From contig DAOTXX010000071.1 in NCBI GenBank assembly GCA_034434835.1, forward strand, positions 1-64,000: a stretch of DNA of 64,000 bases. The letters are read 5' to 3'. Shown here one piece after another: positions 55,222 through 63,368 of the stretch. Under the pieces are notes generated by a model. The model made no database searches. It was not told the DNA's origin and worked only from the letters and a program-made list of their open reading frames with translations. This DNA comes from JBGLNJ01 sp034434835 (GTDB taxonomy: Bacteria; Chloroflexota; Anaerolineae; Fen-1058). Within the stretch, counting starts at the first letter, position 1. Each line of letters starts with the position of its first letter. Both the position numbers and the translations under genes were made by a program.

Positions 55222-55767
55222 ATGACTATCAAACGTATTGACCACATCGCGATCGTTGTTCAAGACATTGAGCGCGCGTTGAGCTTCTGGAAAGACGCGC
55301 TCGGCCTGGAACTGACCCATATCGAGGAGGTGCCATCACAAGAATCCGTTGTCGCCTTTTTGCCCTCAGGTGAAAGCGAGATCGAACTCGTCAAGCCGAC
55401 CACGGGAACCAGCGGCGTCGCCAAGTATCTGGCTAAACGCGGGCCGGGGATGCATCACATCTGCTTTGAGGTAGACGACATCGAAGGCACGCTAGCCCAG
55501 CTCAAAGAGCGCGGGATCCAGCTCATCAATGAAACGCCGACTATTGGAACCGGGGGCAAGAAAATCGCGTTCATCCACCCGCACAGCACATCCGGTGTGC
55601 TGGTCGAGCTTTACGAGCTGACGCCGGAAGAGCCACGCCGACGCCGTGAGACTTTGGATACACTGCGCCGTCGGCTGGTGATGGAAGGCCAGGCGGCCAT
55701 CGCCGGAGTACAGAGCTTTTGGCAAGCACTGCGCGTGGGGAATGGGAAGAAGAACAACAAACTGTGA
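55222..55767 (+). CDS. mce: Methylmalonyl-CoA epimerase
   Basis: The 181-aa protein has two VOC repeats: KRIDHIAIVVQDIERALSFW, VAFLPSGESEIELVKPT, KRGPGMHHICFEVDD and HSTSGVLVELYEL. Metal ligands His (IDHIA), His (MHHI) and Glu (VELYE) are kept. It converts (S)- to (R)-methylmalonyl-CoA, linking the carboxyltransferase and mutase. A C-terminal extension of about 40 residues beyond the usual end is basic and helical. It follows the mutase by 13 nt. Confidence 0.92.
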   Translation: MTIKRIDHIAIVVQDIERALSFWKDALGLELTHIEEVPSQESVVAFLPSGESEIELVKPTTGTSGVAKYLAKRGPGMHHICFEVDDIEGTLAQLKERGIQLINETPTIGTGGKKIAFIHPHSTSGVLVELYELTPEEPRRRRETLDTLRRRLVMEGQAAIAGVQSFWQALRVGNGKKNNKL

Positions 55768-55821
55768 CCTGCCAATGCCATCGCGCCTGCGTGTGGCGAC
55801 CACCACAGTAGGAGGAAAATC

Positions 55822-56532
55822 ATGAAACGCATCTGGCTCATCGCTGTTGTTTGCGCAGCAGCCTTGTTCCTATCCGGTCTCATCGTCAGCACCGCCCAGG
55901 CACAGGGCGTTCCTGTGCAATATATCGTCAAGCCGGGCGATACGCTGTATCGCATCGCCATTCAGCACAACGTCCCGCTCACCCAGTTGGCCGTGGTGAA
56001 CAACATTTACAACGTCCATTACATCCGCGTCGGCCAGGTGCTGACGATCCCAGGCGATCATCCTCCGATCATCATTTCGGCCCCCGCCTGGGGAGCTGAC
56101 GCGCCCAGCCCGCTCACAGTCAGTGGGCAGGCCGACACGTTCGAAGGCAATGTGCAGATCCGCGTGTACGATAGCGCGTATCGCGTGGTGGGCAGCGGCC
56201 TGGCGACCGGCGGCTCGATGGGCACGTATGGCAACTTTACGGCCAACATCACGTACACGGTCCCATTCACTCAGACTGGCATCGTCGAAGCGTTCTACCG
56301 AAGCGCGCGGGACGGCAGCATCATGGGTCAGGTTGACGTGCGCGTGCGGCTGACGACCGCCACGCCCGGCACCCAGCCACCGCCTCCGCCGCGCGTTCAC
56401 ATTGTGCAGCCGGGCGATAACCTCTACCGCCTGGCGCTGCGCTACAACACGACGATCTGGGCCATCGCCCAGGCGAACAACATTCCCAACGTCAACCTGA
56501 TCTATGTCGGGCAAAGGCTGATCATCCCATAG
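55822..56532 (+). CDS. Secreted LysM-Gmad2-LysM protein
   Basis: The 236-aa protein has a signal peptide (about 1-29). A LysM domain (VKPGDTLYRIAIQHNV, about 33-75) precedes a Gmad2 immunoglobulin-like domain (about 82-180; PLTVSGQADTFEGNVQIRVYD) and a second LysM (VQPGDNLYRLALRYNT, about 193-236). LysM domains bind peptidoglycan or chitin-like glycans, so it is likely a wall-associated or extracellular protein. GGAGG precedes the ATG. Confidence 0.88.
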   Translation: MKRIWLIAVVCAAALFLSGLIVSTAQAQGVPVQYIVKPGDTLYRIAIQHNVPLTQLAVVNNIYNVHYIRVGQVLTIPGDHPPIIISAPAWGADAPSPLTVSGQADTFEGNVQIRVYDSAYRVVGSGLATGGSMGTYGNFTANITYTVPFTQTGIVEAFYRSARDGSIMGQVDVRVRLTTATPGTQPPPPPRVHIVQPGDNLYRLALRYNTTIWAIAQANNIPNVNLIYVGQRLIIP

Positions 56533-56556
56533 CGCGGCAGTGCATCTTTTCAAAAT

Positions 56557-56605
56557 GTAGGGGCAATCCCTCGCGGTTGCTCTGTGCCAGGGCAACTGCT
56601 CCTAC
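56557..56605. repeat. GTAGGGGC palindromic element, copy 2
   Basis: GTAGGGGCA and TGCTCCTAC are near-complementary ends with an inner GGTTGC/GCAAC pairing. It is related to the element at 34842. Confidence 0.55.
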
Positions 56606-56626
56606 CCTGAATTCTTGAGAAGATGT

Positions 56627-56950
56627 ATGAAAGATCGAGAAGCCACCATGCCAACCACGGAAAGAGGAATCCCGCGCAGCCTGGCGCCTTGCTTTCAGGA
56701 ATATGATTTAGACAAACTAGATCCCATTCAGCATGCTGACCTGGTGATTGAGCGCGTGCTGGCTTACGGTGACCGGCGCGAGTTGCGATGGCTGTTTGAA
56801 CGCTACGGCCACACCCACGTGGCCGGGTGGGTTCAGCGGATGGGAGCGCGTCGGCTGCCCTGGCGGCGCTATAACATGTGGTGCGTCTTGCTGGACCTGC
56901 CGCCCGCCCAGCGGCCCCGCCCCAAGGCGCAACAGATATGGCCGCACTAG
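56627..56950 (+). CDS. Putative antitoxin of an AbiEii-type pair
   Basis: The 107-aa protein has LDPIQHADLVIERVLAYGDRRELRWLFERYG. This resembles the DUF6922-type domain found beside AbiEii nucleotidyltransferase toxins. It ends with a basic segment, WRRYNMWCVLLDLP. Two starts are possible, 56627 and 56648. Its end overlaps the toxin start by 13 nt. Confidence 0.65.
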   Translation: MKDREATMPTTERGIPRSLAPCFQEYDLDKLDPIQHADLVIERVLAYGDRRELRWLFERYGHTHVAGWVQRMGARRLPWRRYNMWCVLLDLPPAQRPRPKAQQIWPH

Positions 56951-57600
56951 AGCGCGTTCACTGGGAAGCCATCACACCACCGATGCGCGAGCTGTTACGC
57001 TACATCGGCCAACAGCCGTTCGCTCAACGATTCTACCTGGCGGGGGGCACGGCGTTGGCTTTACGACTTGGGCACCGCCGCTCCGTTGACCTGGATTTTT
57101 TCTCCAAGGCCGATGAGCTGGCATCCAAAACTCGAAACGAGATCCTGGGCGCGCTTGCCCCTCTCCATCCACAGGCGCTGGAGAACACCACCGGCAACCT
57201 GCTGTTGCGGGTACTCGATCTGCACACAGGTTTTTTCAGCTATAGCTACCCGCTGCTCGAGCCGACCGACAGCGTGGAAAGTGTGGCGATTGCCTCCCTC
57301 GTGGATGTGGGGCTGATGAAATTCGATGCGCTCATCAGCCGAGGCAGTCGCAAGGATTTCTACGACCTCTATAGCGTGGCCCAGCAAGTCTCTCTTGCTG
57401 ACCTGTTAGCACGCGGGAAAACCAAATATCCTTATGCGCGCGATTTCGAGCTGATGGCCGTCGAGAGTATGGTCTTGTTCGAGAACGCCGATCGAGACCC
57501 GCAACCCGAATTGCTCATGGACACGCCGTGGGAGCAGGTGCGCCAGTTTTTCATTGCCCAGGCTCAGTCGCTGGGCCAGGCATGGTTTGGGAAAGAGTGA
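56938..57600 (+). CDS. AbiEii/AbiGii-type nucleotidyltransferase toxin
   Basis: The 220-aa protein has FYLAGGTALALRLGHRRSVDLDFFS (about 31-55), matching the G-G-T-A-L and S-V-D-L-D-F nucleotidyltransferase motifs. KFDALISRGSRKDFYDLY (about 128-145) completes the AbiEii active site. Such toxins modify tRNA or other targets and act in phage defence or maintenance. It overlaps its antitoxin and ends 26 nt before the second mutase gene. Confidence 0.82.
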   Translation: MAALERVHWEAITPPMRELLRYIGQQPFAQRFYLAGGTALALRLGHRRSVDLDFFSKADELASKTRNEILGALAPLHPQALENTTGNLLLRVLDLHTGFFSYSYPLLEPTDSVESVAIASLVDVGLMKFDALISRGSRKDFYDLYSVAQQVSLADLLARGKTKYPYARDFELMAVESMVLFENADRDPQPELLMDTPWEQVRQFFIAQAQSLGQAWFGKE

Positions 57601-57626
57601 TCTGCTCCCAAGAGGAGGAACTGAAA

Positions 57627-59306
57627 ATGTTCGATTCAGCCAAGCTGCAAGAACTCGAGTCCGCCCGCGACCGGTGGGAAGAAACCACGCTGCGGCAGAC
57701 GCTCGCCAAAGCACCGGAACGATACGACCAGTTCATCACCACATCCAGCGAGCCGGTCGAGCGGCTCTATACGCCGTTGGATGTGCCGGACCTGGATTAC
57801 GTGCGAGACCTGGGGTTCCCCGGCGAGTACCCCTTTACGCGCGGCGTCCATCCGACGATGCACCGGGGCAAGTTGTGGACGATGCGGATGTTTGCCGGTT
57901 TCGGCTCCGCCGAAGAGACCAACGCGCGCTTCAAGTATCTGTTGAGCCAGGGACAGACCGGGCTTTCGATCGCGTTCGACCTGCCCACGCTGTATGGCTA
58001 CGACACCGATGAACCCGAAGCCGCTGGCGAATTCGGCAAATGCGGCGTGGCCGTGTCCTCGCTCAAAGATATGGAGGTCCTGCTCGACGGTATCCCTCTG
58101 GACCAGGTCACGACCAGCATGACGATCAACAGCCCGGCCGCCATCATCTGGGCCATGTACATCGCCGCCGCCGAAAAGCAGGGCGTGCCGATCGAGTGCC
58201 TGGGCGGGACGATCCAGAACGACATCCTCAAGGAATACATTGCGCAAAAAGAATTCATCTTCCCGCCGGCTCCCTCGATGCGGTTGGTGACGGATACGAT
58301 CGAGTTCGGCTCCAAACACCTGCCCAAGTGGAACACGATCAGCATCAGCGGCTATCACATCCGCGAAGCCGGCTCGACCGCGGCGCAGGAGTTGGCCTTT
58401 ACGCTGGCCGATGGATTAGAGTACGTGCGATGGGCGCTGGAGCGCGGCTTGAACATTGACGACTTTGCGCCGCGCCTGTCGTTCTTTTTCAACGCGCACA
58501 ACGATTTCTTTGAAGAGATCGCCAAGTATCGCGCGGCGCGGCGTATCTGGGCGCGCGAGATGAAAGAGACGTTCGGGGCCAGGAATCCACGCTCGTGGTG
58601 GATGCGCTTTCACACGCAGACGGCCGGCTGCTCGCTCACCGCGCAGCAGCCCGAGATCAACATTGTTCGCACGGCGATTCAGGCGCTCGCGGCTGTGTTG
58701 GGCGGCACGCAGAGCCTGCACACCAACTCGATGGACGAGGCGCTGGCGCTGCCCAGCGAAAAAGCGGTCACTATCGCCTTGAGGACTCAACAAGTCATCG
58801 CGCACGAGACCGGCGTGACTCACACGATTGACCCGCTGGGCGGCTCGTTCTTTGTCGAAGCGATGACCAACCGGCTGGAAAAGCAGGCCTATGACTATTT
58901 CAAGCAGATCGAATCGTTCGGAGGCGTGCTCAAAGCGATTGAGGCCGGGTTCTTTCAGCGCGAGATCGCCGAAGCCGCCTATCGCTACCAAAAAGAGATT
59001 GACGAGAGACGCCGCACCATCGTGGCCGTGAACGAGTACGTCGCCGATGAACCGCTCACCATTCCCCTTCTGCAAATGGACCCGGAGGGCGAGCGTCGGC
59101 AGATCGCGCGGCTGCAAGAACTGCGCCGCACACGCGACAATGCTCAAGTGGACAGCACGCTGGGGGCGCTGCGCGAAAACGCCAAAGGCACCGCCAACCT
59201 CATGCCGTTTATCCTCGATTGCGTCCGCGCCTATGCGACGCTGGGCGAGATCACAGACGTGCTGCGTGAGGTGTTTGGGGTGTACCAGGAGCCAGTGATT
59301 GTGTGA
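57627..59306 (+). CDS. Isobutyryl-CoA mutase-like large subunit
   Basis: The 559-aa protein is a B12-dependent acyl-CoA mutase barrel about as long as IcmA. Key positions differ from the neighbouring mutase: Phe89 (WTMRMF) replaces the Tyr, Gln207 (YIAQKEFIF) replaces the Arg, and His244 (SGYH) is kept. From recalled family data, Phe and Gln at these sites mark isobutyryl-CoA mutase (isobutyryl-CoA to n-butyryl-CoA), whereas 2-hydroxyisobutyryl-CoA mutase has Ile and Gln. Ser/Cys near AGCSLTAQQP matches the IcmA pattern. A cobalamin-binding partner is needed and not present. ATG 57627 follows AGAGGAGGAA. Confidence 0.85.
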   Translation: MFDSAKLQELESARDRWEETTLRQTLAKAPERYDQFITTSSEPVERLYTPLDVPDLDYVRDLGFPGEYPFTRGVHPTMHRGKLWTMRMFAGFGSAEETNARFKYLLSQGQTGLSIAFDLPTLYGYDTDEPEAAGEFGKCGVAVSSLKDMEVLLDGIPLDQVTTSMTINSPAAIIWAMYIAAAEKQGVPIECLGGTIQNDILKEYIAQKEFIFPPAPSMRLVTDTIEFGSKHLPKWNTISISGYHIREAGSTAAQELAFTLADGLEYVRWALERGLNIDDFAPRLSFFFNAHNDFFEEIAKYRAARRIWAREMKETFGARNPRSWWMRFHTQTAGCSLTAQQPEINIVRTAIQALAAVLGGTQSLHTNSMDEALALPSEKAVTIALRTQQVIAHETGVTHTIDPLGGSFFVEAMTNRLEKQAYDYFKQIESFGGVLKAIEAGFFQREIAEAAYRYQKEIDERRRTIVAVNEYVADEPLTIPLLQMDPEGERRQIARLQELRRTRDNAQVDSTLGALRENAKGTANLMPFILDCVRAYATLGEITDVLREVFGVYQEPVIV

Positions 59307-59312
59307 GGCCTG

Positions 59313-59385
59313 GTCACTATTCAGCCTGTTCGCCGCGAAATGAGCAGGATGATTCATCATCCCGCCGGGTGCGGGCTGAATAGTT
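59313..59385. repeat. Inverted-repeat element related to 43856
   Basis: ACTATTCAGCC (59316-59326) and GGCTGAATAGT (59374-59384) are perfect arms. With the flanking GTC/TAC they resemble the GTAACTACTCAG arms at 43856. Confidence 0.6.
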
Positions 59386-59401
59386 ACGAGGCCTGCCTGC
59401 T

Positions 59402-59475
59402 TCGACAAAGGACGAATGATCAATGACGAATGATGTCTGGCCCCTCGCATTGTTCGTCCTTCGTCATCCGTCCTT
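59402..59475. repeat. Heptamer repeat tract
   Basis: GACGAAT/GATCAAT units and, on the other side, TTCGTCC/TTCGTCA/TCCGTCC units repeat every 7 nt and are complementary, so the tract can fold on itself. Its right part reaches into the end of the DUF2817 gene. Confidence 0.6.
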
Positions 59476-60600
59476 GGTCATAAAACCCTCCGCACGCAGG
59501 ATGCCCTCAAGGGCCTGGCGCGCATTCGTGACGGCCGCCTCGCGCCAGCGTGCCTCTTGCGGAAAGAACAATTCCCGGAAATCACGTTGGACGCGTTCCC
59601 GCAGGGCGGGACGGGCTGCACCGAACCAGTGCAGTTGATTTTCCAAAACCTTGGTGCGCAGGCTGCGCAAAACAGCCAGCGTCGAATCCCCATACGTGCC
59701 GAACTCGAAGCTGGTGGCATAGAGCCGCTTGCTTGGGAACTCGCCCTCGACCAGGGTGTAGACAAAATCAATCATGTCGCCCTGGATACTGTAAAACTCG
59801 TCTGGAGTGGATTTGACCACCCAGGGATATGAAAACCGCTGGGCAAGTTCATGCGAGTCGCTTGGCTCCAGATACGAGTTGACCAGACTCATCTGGTAGC
59901 GCGGGCCGTAGCCCGTGTGCATGTCGAGATGCACAACCTGCTCATACTCTCGCATGTGGCTTCGATACAGGTCCATCAGCGTTCGGGTTTCTTCCTGAAA
60001 GGATTCACCGCCGTAGTAAACGCCCTGTGCGAAACGATACTGTCCCAACAACGTGGCCCTGCGAAGCGACGCTGCCCCCACGACGAGCAGGCTCCACACC
60101 AGCCTGAGCATAAAGCCGAGGTTGCTCAGGAGCAAGCTGCGGATCGGCCCTCGAGGATTCAGGAGCGGCACAAGCCGCGCATAGGTCGAATTAAAAGACG
60201 GATCGAAAGCAGAAGCATCCCAAAGGAAATTGCGGTTCAAGTCCACGTTCGCGGCGTTCGTCCGCCTCCAGTGCTTCATGCCCCATGGGTTGATCGCGTG
60301 GATCAGCAGCAAGCCAGTGCCCGGCGGATCGAGTCGAGCAAGATACTCTTGAAGAAAAAGCTGGAGCATCGCCGAACCAACGTAACATTCGATACCATGC
60401 TCGCCTGTGGTGAAAATCAAGAGCCTGGTCTGGGTGCCGAGCGCATCCGCCTGAATCCAGTCAATCGTCAGATTCTGGTCACCGCCGACCGGATGACTGT
60501 GCAATCGAGCATTGGGCCACAGCCGCCGGACTCGGTCGATCTGCTCGCAAAATCGCGCGCGCGACGCCTCATAACTCGACGGGAAAAGCTCATCCTTCAT
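59464..60600 (-). CDS. DUF2817/M14-like carboxypeptidase family protein
   Basis: The 378-aa protein shows TTGEHGIECYVGSAMLQLFLQEYL (about 69-93) with H and E of a zinc site, a VDLNRNFLWD segment (about 118), HLDMHTGYGPRYQM (about 224, third His) and FEFGTYG (about 296, catalytic Glu region). These match DUF2817, a peptidase M14-related family. Two hydrophobic segments near 160-180 are unusual and could be membrane-associated. The substrate is unknown. The last codons run into a heptamer tract. Confidence 0.78.
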   Translation of the reverse strand: MKDELFPSSYEASRARFCEQIDRVRRLWPNARLHSHPVGGDQNLTIDWIQADALGTQTRLLIFTTGEHGIECYVGSAMLQLFLQEYLARLDPPGTGLLLIHAINPWGMKHWRRTNAANVDLNRNFLWDASAFDPSFNSTYARLVPLLNPRGPIRSLLLSNLGFMLRLVWSLLVVGAASLRRATLLGQYRFAQGVYYGGESFQEETRTLMDLYRSHMREYEQVVHLDMHTGYGPRYQMSLVNSYLEPSDSHELAQRFSYPWVVKSTPDEFYSIQGDMIDFVYTLVEGEFPSKRLYATSFEFGTYGDSTLAVLRSLRTKVLENQLHWFGAARPALRERVQRDFRELFFPQEARWREAAVTNARQALEGILRAEGFMTKDG

Positions 60601-60610
60601 CCTTCATCCC

Positions 60611-60808
60611 TCAAAACGGTCCCAGGCGAATCATCACGCCCAAGCCGAGGAAAATGACCGTCACCAGCAACACGCCCAACCACAACCTGGCCGTCCACTT
60701 GAGCCATTGAGGGTAGCTCACCACCGTCAGGCCCAGACAGATCAAGAGCACAGGATTGGTCGGATAGGCCAGATTAGAGAAACCGTAATCAGTTACCAGC
60801 AGTACCCT
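60611..60808 (-). pseudogene. C-terminal remnant of a membrane transporter gene
   Basis: On the minus strand the frame reads VTDYGFSNLAYPTNPVLLIC, GLTVVSYPQWLKWTARLW and a final hydrophobic helix before a stop at 60611-60613. The Y-P-T-N-P-V and S-Y-x-x-W-L-K-W motifs recall the C-terminal helices of YfcC/AbgT-type carboxylate transporters. An in-frame stop (60809-60811) ends the similarity just before the repeat-rich element, and no start is possible, so the 5' part appears to be lost or displaced. Confidence 0.6.
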
Positions 60809-60895
60809 TCAGGATGACAGTCAACCTTGATGCCTTTTTTGCCAAAGCAAGAGAGTGGCAGCCAGTGAAGCCATGATACCACAGAAGACTTGAAG

Positions 60896-60918
60896 CGCGG
60901 GGGTTTCCCCCGCGTTTT
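60896..60918 (+). terminator. Terminator-like hairpin at the element edge
   Basis: CGCGGGGG-TTT-CCCCCGCG followed by TTTTCC is a compact intrinsic terminator. It would insulate the element's control region from rightward readthrough. Confidence 0.7.
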
Positions 60919-60945
60919 CCTTAAAATTCTTTGACGATCTACAGT

Positions 60946-61184
60946 GACCGGCATTTATGACCCATAGGTATTCAGAGTCAGCGAACGTGATAGTAGTCGG
61001 ATGATCTTGACAAAGACGAACACAATGTATTAGTGTTTATTCAGAGTTTCAATACGCTTCCTTAAAGTTTTGAGATAACCTGTCGCGACCGATTGCGACC
61101 GACTGGTTCACGCTTTCCTTGAAATCTTGACGTTACTTGTCGCGACCGATTGCGACCGACTGGCGACCTTTTGTGACCGATTGC
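60946..61184. repeat. 239-bp direct repeat, unit 1 (iteron type A)
   Basis: The unit starts GACCGGCATTTATGACCC, carries TTGACA at 61007 and ends in clusters of GCGACCGATT/GCGACCGACT motifs spaced 10-11 bp (61085-61108, 61141-61190). Decayed similarity to its 3' part is also seen just upstream (60911-60945). Confidence 0.85.
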
Positions 61185-61423
61185 GACCGGCATTTATGAC
61201 CCATAGGTATCAGAGGTCAGCGAACGTGATAGTAGTCGGATGATCTTGACAAAGACGAACACAATGTATTAGTGTTTATTCAGAGTTTCAATACGCTTCC
61301 TTAAAGTTTTGAGATAACCTGTAGTAACCGATTATGACCGACTGGTTCACGCTTTCCTTGAAATCTTGACGTTACTTGTAGTAACCGTTTGTAACCCGCT
61401 GGTGACCTTTTGTAACCGTTTGT
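61185..61423. repeat. 239-bp direct repeat, unit 2 (iteron type B)
   Basis: It is nearly identical to unit 1 over the first roughly 140 bp, with TTGACA at 61246. The iteron motifs are changed in concert to GTAACCG and TTTGTAACC forms. Confidence 0.85.
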
Positions 61424-61553
61424 AACCATCATTTTGACCTAACGGGTATCCCAAACACACCTAATTTGGTGGTAGTCGGCATGTCTTGACATCTGCAAAT
61501 ACAATGTGTTAAGTTATACTCGATGAGTTTCGTATCACATGAAGGAGGAACAG
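61424..61553 (+). promoter_or_regulatory. Diverged third repeat unit carrying the RHH-gene promoter
   Basis: The unit aligns with the starts of units 1 and 2 at the same 239-bp spacing: GGGTATC, GTAGTCGG, CTTGACA at 61485, ACAATGTG and GAGTTTC all recur. TTGACA (61486-61491) with TTAAGT 17 bp on is the likely promoter; TATACT at 61515 is 23 bp away. AAGGAGG at 61542 serves the RHH gene. Confidence 0.6.
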
Positions 61554-61757
61554 ATGAGCAAAGATATTGTCTACACGGTTCGATTGCCCGTTGCCACGCG
61601 GCGACGACTTGAAAGACAGGCAAAAGAGAATGGCCGCAAGGTAAGCGATCACGTTCGGTTTATCCTGGAAAAGGCCCTTGACGTGCCAAGGCGCCCGGTA
61701 CCGGGAGACTTGGACAAAGCGCAGGGGGGAGGCAATGTACCATCGGCTACAGTCTGA
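61554..61757 (+). CDS. Ribbon-helix-helix (CopG/Arc-like) protein
   Basis: The 67-aa protein has a beta strand, IVYTVRLPVATRRRLERQAKENG, then KVSDHVRFILEKAL, the ribbon-helix-helix pattern. Such proteins repress their own promoter or control plasmid copy number. The tail (PRRPVPGDLDK) is disordered. ATG 61554 follows AAGGAGGAA; the ATG at 61539 lacks a site. The three repeat units upstream may be its binding region. Its end overlaps the next gene by 23 nt. Confidence 0.75.
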   Translation: MSKDIVYTVRLPVATRRRLERQAKENGRKVSDHVRFILEKALDVPRRPVPGDLDKAQGGGNVPSATV

Positions 61758-61935
61758 CCTTGATCTGCGAGCGACCCTTTGGCGGTGTTATGCGCTTGCA
61801 CGTGAGCGGGCGCGCTTGGTGCGTGAGAAGCAGCAAGCCCAGCGTGATGGGCTACTCCTGGCCGGAAAGCCATCACGCCAGGCCAGCGCGCCCCAGCCTC
61901 AAGAGGGCGAGGGCAAGGGGGATTGTACGGCATGA
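61735..61935 (+). CDS. Small hypothetical protein of the replicon
   Basis: The 66-aa product is not recognised. It is basic, with a single long helix (TLWRCYALARERARLVREKQQ) and a flexible C-terminus. GGGGGAGG before ATG 61735, overlap with the RHH gene and a 4-nt ATGA overlap with the helicase gene support it as real. Confidence 0.5.
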   Translation: MYHRLQSDLDLRATLWRCYALARERARLVREKQQAQRDGLLLAGKPSRQASAPQPQEGEGKGDCTA

Positions 61936-63368
61936 TGCAGAAAATGGCAAGGAATGATCGCCCTGATCTCTACAACCCCGATGCTGAGGAGGCTGTGCTG
62001 GGTTCGATCCTGATTGAGCCTTCAGCCCTGCCCAGCGTTGGGCAGTTTCTCGCCCCTGGCGATTTCTTTGTCGTCAAAAATCAGTGGGTGTACGAGGCCC
62101 TAATCACTTTGCACGAGCGACGCGAGCCGATTGACTTCTTGACTGTATGCAACGAATTGGAAGCGCGCAACCGACTGGCAGAGGCCGGGGGCACAGTGTA
62201 CATCAGCCAGATTGAAACCAAAGTTCCGAGTGCAGCGCATCTGGATGGATACGCGCGCATTGTGTGGGAGATGGCACGACGGCGGGAGATCATCGCGGCT
62301 TGTTCTGATTTCGCCAAACATGCTTATGATCTCAGTGAAGACATCAACAGCGTTGTGGCCTTCGTGCACGAGCAATCCGAACGGTTTTCGCGCAACGGGC
62401 GCGGTGATGAGTGCGCGACCTGGGCCGACGTCAGCGAAATTCTTGGGCCAATTGAATGGGCCTGGCCCAACTGGTTGGCGGCCGGGTTCGCTGCGTTGGT
62501 CGTGAGCAAACCGGGGCTGGGCAAGTCGGCGCTAATTTTGCGACTGGCAGAGTGTTTCACAAAGGGTACTGATTGGCCGGACGGCAAACCGTTCACAGGT
62601 CAGATTGGTGCTGTTGTGTGGGCAGAGGCAGAGGCCGGCCAGGCGATCAACTTGGGACGCGCGCGGAGTTGGGGTTTGCCCCTCGAAAAAATCCTCACCC
62701 CTTTTGACGACCCGCTTTCCGATGTCTGCCTTGACGATCCGAGACACCAGGCGGCAATAACGGCGGCGGCCAGGCGCGACGATGTAAGGCTGATCGTCGT
62801 GGACAGTTTGGGCGGCAGCACGTCTGTAAACGACAAAGACTCGGAGGCCGGGTTGCCAATGAAATTTTTGGGACAGTTGGCGCGGAATGTAGGCAAGCCG
62901 GTAGTGGCGAGTCACCATTTGCGGAAAAGAACCCTCCTGGATGTCGGCGACACAGTTGACCTTGAACAAGTTAGTGGGAACGTCGCAATAGTCAAATTCG
63001 CCCGGCTCGTGTGGGCGCTTGATACGCCCGACCCAGGCAAGCCCGACGTGAAACGATTGGCCTGCATCAAATCTAATCTTGGCAGGTTTCCAGACCCATT
63101 GGGCCTAACTATCTCCGAGGCCGGGGTGTCGTTCTGTTCAGCGCCGACTACCCCAAAGGAACCAAGTCAGATTGACATTGCGAAAAGCTATCTAGTTGAT
63201 CTGTTGGGCGACGGTCCAAAGTTGGCGAAGGAGATTCAAGAATCCTTCGCAGGACAGGGATTATCCTGGCGAAGCGCGGAGCGGGCCAAGACTGAATTGG
63301 GGATCAAGTCTGTCAAGAAAGCAGATGGATGGTATTGGGGACTTGTGCGAGAAGATGAACCGTCTTGA
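61932..63368 (+). CDS. DnaB-N domain fused to RepA-like helicase
   Basis: The 478-aa protein begins with a DnaB N-terminal domain (about 10-105; NPDAEEAVLGSIL, FFVVKNQWVYEALITLHERREPID, AGGTVYISQIE). It continues with a RecA-fold ATPase of the RepA/AAA_25 type (about 165-370; Walker A VVSKPGLGKSAL, Walker B VRLIVVDSLGG, SHHLRK). A C-terminal winged-helix-like region (about 405-470) ends WYWGL. Phage and plasmid primases and helicases of this kind open origins. DnaB-N joined to a RepA-type motor instead of the DnaB motor is unusual. The start at 61932 gives an ATGA overlap with the preceding stop; TTG at 61923 is an alternative. Confidence 0.8.
   Translation: MMQKMARNDRPDLYNPDAEEAVLGSILIEPSALPSVGQFLAPGDFFVVKNQWVYEALITLHERREPIDFLTVCNELEARNRLAEAGGTVYISQIETKVPSAAHLDGYARIVWEMARRREIIAACSDFAKHAYDLSEDINSVVAFVHEQSERFSRNGRGDECATWADVSEILGPIEWAWPNWLAAGFAALVVSKPGLGKSALILRLAECFTKGTDWPDGKPFTGQIGAVVWAEAEAGQAINLGRARSWGLPLEKILTPFDDPLSDVCLDDPRHQAAITAAARRDDVRLIVVDSLGGSTSVNDKDSEAGLPMKFLGQLARNVGKPVVASHHLRKRTLLDVGDTVDLEQVSGNVAIVKFARLVWALDTPDPGKPDVKRLACIKSNLGRFPDPLGLTISEAGVSFCSAPTTPKEPSQIDIAKSYLVDLLGDGPKLAKEIQESFAGQGLSWRSAERAKTELGIKSVKKADGWYWGLVREDEPS

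Larger units (their letters stand above)
60809..61553. other. Non-coding control region of a putative integrated replicon
   Basis: No gene is seen for about 740 bp. It contains a terminator-like hairpin (60896-60918), two and a half copies of a 239-bp unit with iteron-like motifs, and repeated TTGACA boxes. It is visibly AT-richer than the rest of the window. Confidence 0.6.
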
